9,899 nucleotides of DNA from an uncultured Acidimicrobiaceae bacterium (GTDB taxonomy: Bacteria > Actinomycetota > Acidimicrobiia > Acidimicrobiales > Microtrichaceae): the NCBI GenBank assembly GCA_937868025.1, contig CALMLJ010000388.1:1-9899 (forward strand), written 5' to 3'. The position numbers and the translations under genes are program-made. Numbering within the stretch: position 1 is the stretch's first letter; each line of letters begins with the position of its first letter. Positions 5,994 through 9,899 of the stretch are shown here, in pieces. The notes beneath the pieces are model-generated. The model saw nothing but the letters and a program-made list of their open reading frames with translations, was not told the DNA's origin and did not search any database.

Positions 5994-6482
5994 GTGACCC
6001 TCGCCGGTGTCGGCTACGTCAGCGTCGTGCTCCTGGCCGTGATCTTCTGGGCAGCCGGCAGTGCCAAACTGCGGGCGCCGGCCACGGTCGCCGCCGAGTT
6101 CGAGGCCATGGGCATCCGCTCGCCCGAGACGGCGGCGAAGGTGCTGCCGTTCCTGGAGTTCGGCGTGGCGATCCTGCTGTTGGCCGTGCCGTGGGTGGGA
6201 GCGGCAGTGGCGCTCGCGTTCCTCATCGGGTTCACCGTGGTGTTGGTACGGGTCGTTCGGTCCGGCGCCGTCCTGTCGTGCGCGTGCTTCGGGGCGACCT
6301 CGACGCAGCCGGTGTCGTGGATCGACCTGGTGCGCAACGGGCTGCTGATCCTCGCAGCCGGGTTCGGCCTGTTCGCCGAGCGGATCTCGCCGTCCGCACC
6401 CGACATCGTGATCGTGGTGGGTGCGACGGCCATCGCCGTCGTGGCACTGCGCCTGCTACGCCAGCGGCGCGACGAGGTCTGA
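5994..6482 (+). CDS. MauE/DoxX-like integral membrane protein
   Basis: The 162-residue protein from GTG 5994 has about four hydrophobic segments: residues about 5-22, 43-80 (one long or two short), 108-125 and 136-155. After the second hydrophobic block comes SCACFGA, with C96 and C98 in the CxCFG arrangement seen in MauE-family proteins, which are involved in methylamine dehydrogenase maturation and related thiol-redox membrane functions. The SAKLR motif at 23-27 at the end of the first helix also fits that family. MauE membership is inferred from these motifs and the topology; the physiological partner is unknown, and no methylamine genes are nearby. Thiol-disulfide exchange by C96/C98 is plausible. 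It follows the UbiB-like gene by 13 bases. Longer starts overlap that gene and give an unlikely Arg/Ser-rich N-terminus. No strong Shine-Dalgarno is visible. Confidence 0.75.
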   Translation: MTLAGVGYVSVVLLAVIFWAAGSAKLRAPATVAAEFEAMGIRSPETAAKVLPFLEFGVAILLLAVPWVGAAVALAFLIGFTVVLVRVVRSGAVLSCACFGATSTQPVSWIDLVRNGLLILAAGFGLFAERISPSAPDIVIVVGATAIAVVALRLLRQRRDEV

Positions 6483-6500
6483 TCGGGTCGCTCGCTCGAC

Positions 6501-6548
6501 TTCTGGGCGCGCCAGCGGGTCGGATACGTACCGCTGGCGCGCCCAGAA
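6501..6548. terminator. Perfect 18-bp inverted repeat between convergent genes
   Basis: TTCTGGGCGCGCCAGCGG (6501-6518) is exactly complementary to 6531-6548, with a 12-base loop. It is centred in the 84-base gap between the ends of the MauE-like gene and the J-domain gene, so it can act on both strands as a bidirectional terminator. There is no T-run, which is usual for terminators in very GC-rich actinobacteria. Confidence 0.7.
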
Positions 6549-6566
6549 CTCGCGGTCACCCTGCCG

Positions 6567-7169
6567 TCAGCCGGCGTTGATCGTCTCCGCCAGGTGCTCG
6601 GCGATGAACCGGGTCACGGCATCGATCGGTGGGGCGTCGCGGTCCTCGATCGAGTCGATGGTGCAGAACACCTCGGTCGTGCCGCGGGCCGCCCGGCCCT
6701 GGAGGTCGAAGATCATCTGGCAGACGGGCTCGTCCACGAAGGAGACCAGGATCTGGAGGAGGGCGGCGGACCGGTCGAGAAAGGTCACGTCGCCGACGAC
6801 GTGGCCGGTCTGCACGAGCCAGGCGAAGGTGAGATCGGGTGGTGCCGCAACCTCGATGGTGTCGTCGGCGATCACCTGCACGTCGACGGTGATGACGACC
6901 GGCTCGGGTCGCCGTGGGGTCGACGGCTCAGGTGCGGGTGGTGGCGGATCGGCGGGGCCGGTCTGCCCGTCGGCCAACGCCCGGGTGATCACGGTGTAGG
7001 CAACGGTGAGGCGCGCCGATGCGGTGGTCGCGTTGGCGGCCTCGTTGACGTCGGGGTGCGCCTGGCGGATCGCCGCCAGGTAGGCAGCGCGGACGACGGC
7101 CGGGTCGGTCGTCGACGGTGCGAGCCCGAGCAGGGCCAGCGCCTCGCCCAGGGTCACCACGTCCGCCAT
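6567..7169 (-). CDS. J-domain protein with unrecognised C-terminal domain
   Basis: The 200-residue protein begins with a DnaJ-like J domain of about 65 residues: helix I (GEALALLGL), helix II (VVRAAYLAAIRQA), the HPD tripeptide at 38-40 that stimulates Hsp70 ATPase, and helix III. It is followed by a Pro-rich linker (about 72-92) and a domain at about 93-200 that I do not recognise, with alternating hydrophobic strands, two cysteines (C150, C169) and a C-terminal helix. There is no Gly/Phe region or zinc finger, so it is not a classical DnaJ but a J-protein likely to deliver Hsp70 to a specific client. ATG 7169 is 11 bases after the stop of the sensor-like gene. No Shine-Dalgarno is seen; a -10-like TAACGT lies 8 bases upstream. 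It may be read from its own leaderless transcript and also from the sigma-factor operon. Confidence 0.72.
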   Translation of the reverse strand: MADVVTLGEALALLGLAPSTTDPAVVRAAYLAAIRQAHPDVNEAANATTASARLTVAYTVITRALADGQTGPADPPPPAPEPSTPRRPEPVVITVDVQVIADDTIEVAAPPDLTFAWLVQTGHVVGDVTFLDRSAALLQILVSFVDEPVCQMIFDLQGRAARGTTEVFCTIDSIEDRDAPPIDAVTRFIAEHLAETINAG

Positions 7170-7177
7170 CGGGCGGC

Positions 7178-7183
7178 ACGTTA
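7178..7183 (-). promoter_or_regulatory. Candidate -10 box (TAACGT) for the J-domain gene
   Basis: TAACGT fits TANNNT and sits 8 bases before ATG 7169. Its first three bases are also the TAA stop codon (7183-7181) of the upstream gene. It would give a leaderless message for the J-domain gene. Confidence 0.4.
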
Positions 7184-9160
7184 CCTGTCCCGACTGGTGG
7201 AGAGCGGGGCCAGGAACTCGAGGAGTGCGGCGTCGTCGACCTGCTCGACCGAGAGGGCCAGCTCGATGGTGTCGTCGAGCGACCACGGCGCCTCGTCGAC
7301 GAAGACGTCGGGACGATCGCCGTCGCCGGGGACGAACACCGACGCCCACCCCAGCTGTTCGTCGTACCCGGCATAGACGGTGCGACCGTCGACGGTGCTC
7401 CGCTCGACGGCGACGGCTTGCAGGAAATTGGCCAGGTTGCTCGCCTTCTGCGCGCCGGTGCCGGGGCTGATCCACAGCATCGTGCGTCCGAACACGAGGC
7501 CGTACCCGTCGGGCTCGGTCGGTTGTTCCTGTTCGACGTCGGTGCCGGCCACGGCCTCGTAGCCGACAGGTGGCGCCGGCATCGACCACACGCCGTCGTC
7601 GCCGCGCTCGAGGGCACCGAACACCTCGGTGAGCTGCTCGAGGTCGAGGCCCTGCGTCCGAATGCCGATGGAGGGCGAGCCCGCCACCGTCGGGTCGACT
7701 ACCTCGGCAAGGTACGACCCTGTCGTCGGTCGGTAGATGTCGCCCCGGAGACGACCGACCAACTTCTCGTCGAGGCGGATGCCGAGGGGCAACGGGTCGG
7801 GGACGAAGTGTGCTGTCGCTCCGGTGTCGGGGCGCCACAGCATCGGCAGGCCCGGGACCGCGTGCTGGGGCGAGTGCATCGTCGACGCGACCGAGCGGAC
7901 CTGGGCGCCGTCGGGCAACCACGTCGGGACCCAGCTACCGAGGCCGTCGACGAGCGGTACGACCCGTTCGAGGTCGGTGACCCCCGGGTCGGAGTCGGGT
8001 GGCGACGCGGCCTGCAGCCGGTCGAACTCGGCCCGGTCGTAGCGAACCAGGGCGGCGAGACGCTCGAGCGGGGAGGCTGGTGGTTCGGCCCGACCGTTCT
8101 GCATGATCCGGATCCACATCCCGTCACGGATGCCGAGGACATCGCCGTCGCCGGCGGTGGTGCGGTATGACAGCGCCCAGTCGGGGCCGCCCCGCTCGAC
8201 GGTCGGGCTGTCGCTCGTGCTGTCGAGGACGTCGACGCGGTGGAGGGCGGCGATCGCAGGAGCGGCGTCGGCGAGACGGGTGCCGAAGACGGTCTCCGCG
8301 GCTCCGGTCACGGTGTACAGGGTCGAGGAACGGCGGGCGCCGTTCCCGCCGACCGGCTCGAGGCCCAACGGCGGTGACGCCATCGACGCGCCGTCGGTGG
8401 TGATCGAGAGCAGTGGTGCCAAGGAGCGGAGTTCGTCAGGAGCGATGCCGGTGCCGATGAGCACGACGTCCTGCCCACTGCCCTGCGCAACGATCAGGTC
8501 GAGGCGGTGGTCGTCGTCGCCGAGTCGGCCCGCCAACGTCACGTCGAACGCGACCTCGGCGCCGAGGATGTCGATCGGCACGATCGTTGCCCCGACGGGT
8601 GTACCGACGAGCCCGTCGGCGAACCAGTCGCCGAGTTGGATGAAGCCGGCCGCGGTGCCGGCGAACGGCGGGTTGGCACTGCCCGTCGTTGAGGCGAGGA
8701 GCGTGACGAGTCGGACCGGGCTCCCAACCTGCCCGCCGATCCAGTTGCGGATGTCACCGCGGTACTCGTCGGAGTCGAGCACCTGTGGGTCCGGGCCGAG
8801 CTGGACGCCGGACACGGTGTCCGCCGGGGGGCCGAGCAGGACCGCGCCGTCGAGCGGGTCCGAGCGTCGGTCGGGGGTCCGATCGGGCCGCGTGCGGATC
8901 TCGCTCGGCCCGTCCCGTCCGGCGAGCACGACGGTCGCTCCGACCAGGAGGAGTACGGCCGCAGCGATCCCCGCCAGGACCCTGCCGTTCGGGCGCGCCA
9001 CGCGGGTCGCTCGGGTCGCTCGGGGCGCTCGGTCGGCTGCTTCGGCGAATACGTCGTTGAGGTCTGGTACCTGCACGTCGACGGCGTCGACCCGTCTCCG
9101 GAGGTCGGCGGCCCAGCCGGTGAAGTCCTCGTCGAGAACGGGGGAGTTGGGGGGAGTCAT
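7181..9160 (-). CDS. Single-pass membrane protein paired with ECF sigma factor; possible anti-sigma/sensor
   Basis: The 659-residue protein has a short N-terminal part (1-60), one membrane segment (about 61-81, VLAGIAAAVLLLVGATVVLA) and a large outside part (about 82-659). I recognise no named domain. The start overlaps the sigma-factor stop as ATGA (9160-9157) and has GAGGTGG about 4 bases upstream, so the two proteins are made together; this is the usual layout of an ECF sigma factor and its membrane anti-sigma factor. However, the cytoplasmic part contains no His or Cys, so the zinc-binding HxxxCxxC anti-sigma motif is absent, and no cysteine was found anywhere in the protein. The outside region seems to hold two related parts: DELRSLAPLL with PPLGLEPVGG (242-251, 263-272) resembles EQLTEVFGAL with PPVGYEAVAG (508-517, 530-539). 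WVPTWLPDG near 425 recalls extracytoplasmic anti-sigma or lipoprotein-sensor domains. The anti-sigma role is inferred from position only. Confidence 0.65.
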   Translation of the reverse strand: MTPPNSPVLDEDFTGWAADLRRRVDAVDVQVPDLNDVFAEAADRAPRATRATRVARPNGRVLAGIAAAVLLLVGATVVLAGRDGPSEIRTRPDRTPDRRSDPLDGAVLLGPPADTVSGVQLGPDPQVLDSDEYRGDIRNWIGGQVGSPVRLVTLLASTTGSANPPFAGTAAGFIQLGDWFADGLVGTPVGATIVPIDILGAEVAFDVTLAGRLGDDDHRLDLIVAQGSGQDVVLIGTGIAPDELRSLAPLLSITTDGASMASPPLGLEPVGGNGARRSSTLYTVTGAAETVFGTRLADAAPAIAALHRVDVLDSTSDSPTVERGGPDWALSYRTTAGDGDVLGIRDGMWIRIMQNGRAEPPASPLERLAALVRYDRAEFDRLQAASPPDSDPGVTDLERVVPLVDGLGSWVPTWLPDGAQVRSVASTMHSPQHAVPGLPMLWRPDTGATAHFVPDPLPLGIRLDEKLVGRLRGDIYRPTTGSYLAEVVDPTVAGSPSIGIRTQGLDLEQLTEVFGALERGDDGVWSMPAPPVGYEAVAGTDVEQEQPTEPDGYGLVFGRTMLWISPGTGAQKASNLANFLQAVAVERSTVDGRTVYAGYDEQLGWASVFVPGDGDRPDVFVDEAPWSLDDTIELALSVEQVDDAALLEFLAPLSTSRDR

Positions 9161-9654
9161 CGTTCCACCTCTCGTCGGAGTTGGGTGAGGCCGCGGCGCA
9201 CGAGGGTGCGCACGGTGCTCGGTCGGACGCCGAGCACCTCGGCGATCTCGGTCTCGTGGAGGTCGTCGAAGTAGCGGAGCACCACCGCGGCGCGTTCACG
9301 CTCGGGGAGGCGGACCAACGCATCGTCGAGCTCGCGGTAGGCCGGTTCGGTCGACTCGGGAATCTCGAGCCGGGCTCGCCGCCGCACGCCGCGCCGACGT
9401 TGTACGTCGCGGCCGCCGTTGGCGACGCATCGCCGGAGGTAGCCGCTGGGGTTGTCGATGTTCCCCGATTCCCACCGCCGGTGGAGCTGCACGAACGCGT
9501 CCTGGGTGATCTCCTCGGCCGTGGCCAGGTCGTCGACGAGCAGGAGCGCCAATCGGACCATCGGTGCGTACTCGGTGGCGAAGAACGCTGCGAAGGTCTC
9601 GTCCGTTGGCTCGGGCCCGTCGTCGGGCTCGGCTCGGCTCACGATGTCGACCAC
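9157..9654 (-). CDS. ECF RNA polymerase sigma factor, SigE-like
   Basis: Alternative sigma factor directing RNA polymerase to its own promoters. From GTG 9654 it has 165 residues, normal for the family. Region 2 spans about 20-85: DETFAAFFATEYAPMVRLAL (18-37), then the core-binding and -10 recognition part with AEEITQDAFVQLHRRW (46-61). Region 4 spans about 108-165, with RLPERERAAVVLRYFDDL, then HETEIAEVLGVRPSTVRT as the -35-binding HTH. GTG 9654 is preferred because GAGGA (9666-9662) lies 7 bases upstream. Alternatives in the same frame are GTG 9678, ATG 9705 and ATG 9732, the last only 6 bases from the divergent aldehyde dehydrogenase start. A longer frame to 9897 would overlap that gene and is rejected. 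The stop overlaps the next gene as ATGA, so it is translationally coupled to its presumed regulator. Confidence 0.9.
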   Translation of the reverse strand: MVDIVSRAEPDDGPEPTDETFAAFFATEYAPMVRLALLLVDDLATAEEITQDAFVQLHRRWESGNIDNPSGYLRRCVANGGRDVQRRRGVRRRARLEIPESTEPAYRELDDALVRLPERERAAVVLRYFDDLHETEIAEVLGVRPSTVRTLVRRGLTQLRREVER

Positions 9655-9679
9655 GGCAACGTCCTCGATGTCCTCCACA

Positions 9680-9708
9680 ACCGTACTGACGCAGCGGCCG
9701 GCCATTCC
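9680..9708 (-). promoter_or_regulatory. Candidate promoter of the sigma-factor gene (GGAATG - 17 bp - TACGGT)
   Basis: On the minus strand GGAATG (9708-9703) is followed after 17 bases by TACGGT (9685-9680). GGAA-type -35 elements are typical of ECF-dependent promoters, which would fit autoregulation. The transcript would start near 9673 and use GTG 9654. The -10 does not match a specific ECF consensus that I can name, so this is tentative. Confidence 0.25.
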
Positions 9709-9726
9709 GTTGTGACGTCGGAGGAG

Positions 9727-9732
9727 TACCAT
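9727..9732 (+). promoter_or_regulatory. Candidate -10 box (TACCAT) for the aldehyde dehydrogenase gene
   Basis: TACCAT fits TANNNT and ends 6 bases before ATG 9739, consistent with a leaderless or nearly leaderless message. No -35 is recognisable at the usual distance. Confidence 0.35.
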
Positions 9733-9738
9733 TGCGCC

Positions 9739-9899
9739 ATGACCGATACCGCCCCTGCACCCGGTACGACCGCCGCCGCTCCCAACTTCCGTGAGCTCGT
9801 CGACGGCGTGCGCGCCACCTTCGATTCCGGTCGTACGCGCCCCATGCAGTGGCGGCGTCGCCAGCTCGAGGGTCTCCTCAAGATGATGAAGGAGCACGA
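9739..9899 (+). CDS. Aldehyde dehydrogenase family protein, N-terminal part (runs off window)
   Basis: An ATG at 9739 opens a frame that continues past the right edge (53 complete codons). Residues 18-53 (REL, VRATFDSGRTRPMQWRRRQL, then EGLLKMMKEH) match the N-terminal helical segment of class-3-like NAD(P)-dependent aldehyde dehydrogenases, where a 'F-x-SGRTR-x-x-x-WRR-x-QL' pattern precedes the cofactor domain. Catalytic residues lie beyond the window, so the assignment rests on this segment alone. Residues 1-15 are a low-complexity Ala/Pro/Thr leader. The gene is divergent from the ECF sigma gene; sharing of promoter space with it could mean co-regulation. Confidence 0.75.
   Translation, partial: MTDTAPAPGTTAAAPNFRELVDGVRATFDSGRTRPMQWRRRQLEGLLKMMKEH

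Noticed and set aside
7170..7922. Extension of the J-domain frame to 7922
   Set aside because: The added part lies in the coding region of the 659-residue protein in a shifted frame and is Arg-rich; the J domain itself begins right after ATG 7169.
8103..9188. Plus-strand ORF opposite the 659-residue membrane protein
   Set aside because: Ser/Thr/Pro/Arg-rich composition, no motifs, and it conflicts with a coherent minus-strand gene coupled to the sigma factor.
1..9899. Search for tRNA, CRISPR, insertion sequence, att site or phage genes
   Set aside because: No cloverleaf, spaced short repeats, transposase or integrase motifs, or terminal inverted repeats were seen; the only tandem repeats are the 89-bp and 30-bp ones inside genes.

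Overview
The window is high-GC DNA with strongly GC-ending codons, many GTG starts, very short intergenic gaps and several genes that appear to be read from leaderless transcripts. Together with an LCP-family cell-wall protein, a Sec-type lipoprotein and an ECF sigma factor of the actinobacterial SigE type, this points to an actinobacterium. A deep-branching group such as Acidimicrobiia is my inference; no marker gene here proves it. No tRNA, rRNA, CRISPR array, insertion sequence or prophage gene was seen. It reads as ordinary chromosome containing one striking local lesion.

Left block, minus strand, about 1-2279: a protein with a sigma-region-4-like helix-turn-helix (HTH) and a 10-residue repeat tract; then a lipoprotein with FKBP-type peptidyl-prolyl isomerase domains; then, 2 bases after its stop, a second HTH protein that runs off the left edge. 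The FKBP gene carries a perfect 89-bp tandem duplication (682-770 and 771-859). It shifts the frame and splits what would otherwise be one 305-codon lipoprotein with two FKBP domains into two overlapping ORFs. The duplication is bounded by the 8-mer GGGGGCCG, which suggests slippage and possible reversibility.

Middle block, plus strand, 2417-6482: an LCP (LytR-CpsA-Psr) cell-wall ligase, a cyclophilin-type isomerase, a UbiB/ABC1-family atypical kinase and a small MauE/DoxX-like membrane protein with a CxCFG motif. The last three are closely packed and may form one transcription unit. An 18-bp perfect inverted repeat (6501-6548) lies between this block and the convergent block that follows.

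Right block, minus strand, 9654 down to 6567: an ECF sigma factor overlaps by 4 bases (ATGA) a 659-residue single-pass membrane protein with no cysteine and no zinc-binding anti-sigma motif. This is followed by a J-domain protein with an unfamiliar C-terminal domain. The arrangement suggests a trans-envelope signalling system with a large extracytoplasmic sensor built from two similar halves. An aldehyde dehydrogenase gene starts divergently at 9739 and runs off the right edge.

A TANNNT -10-like hexamer 6-8 bases before the start codon recurs at four genes (1343, GTG 2318, 7169, 9739), which supports leaderless transcription as a local theme.
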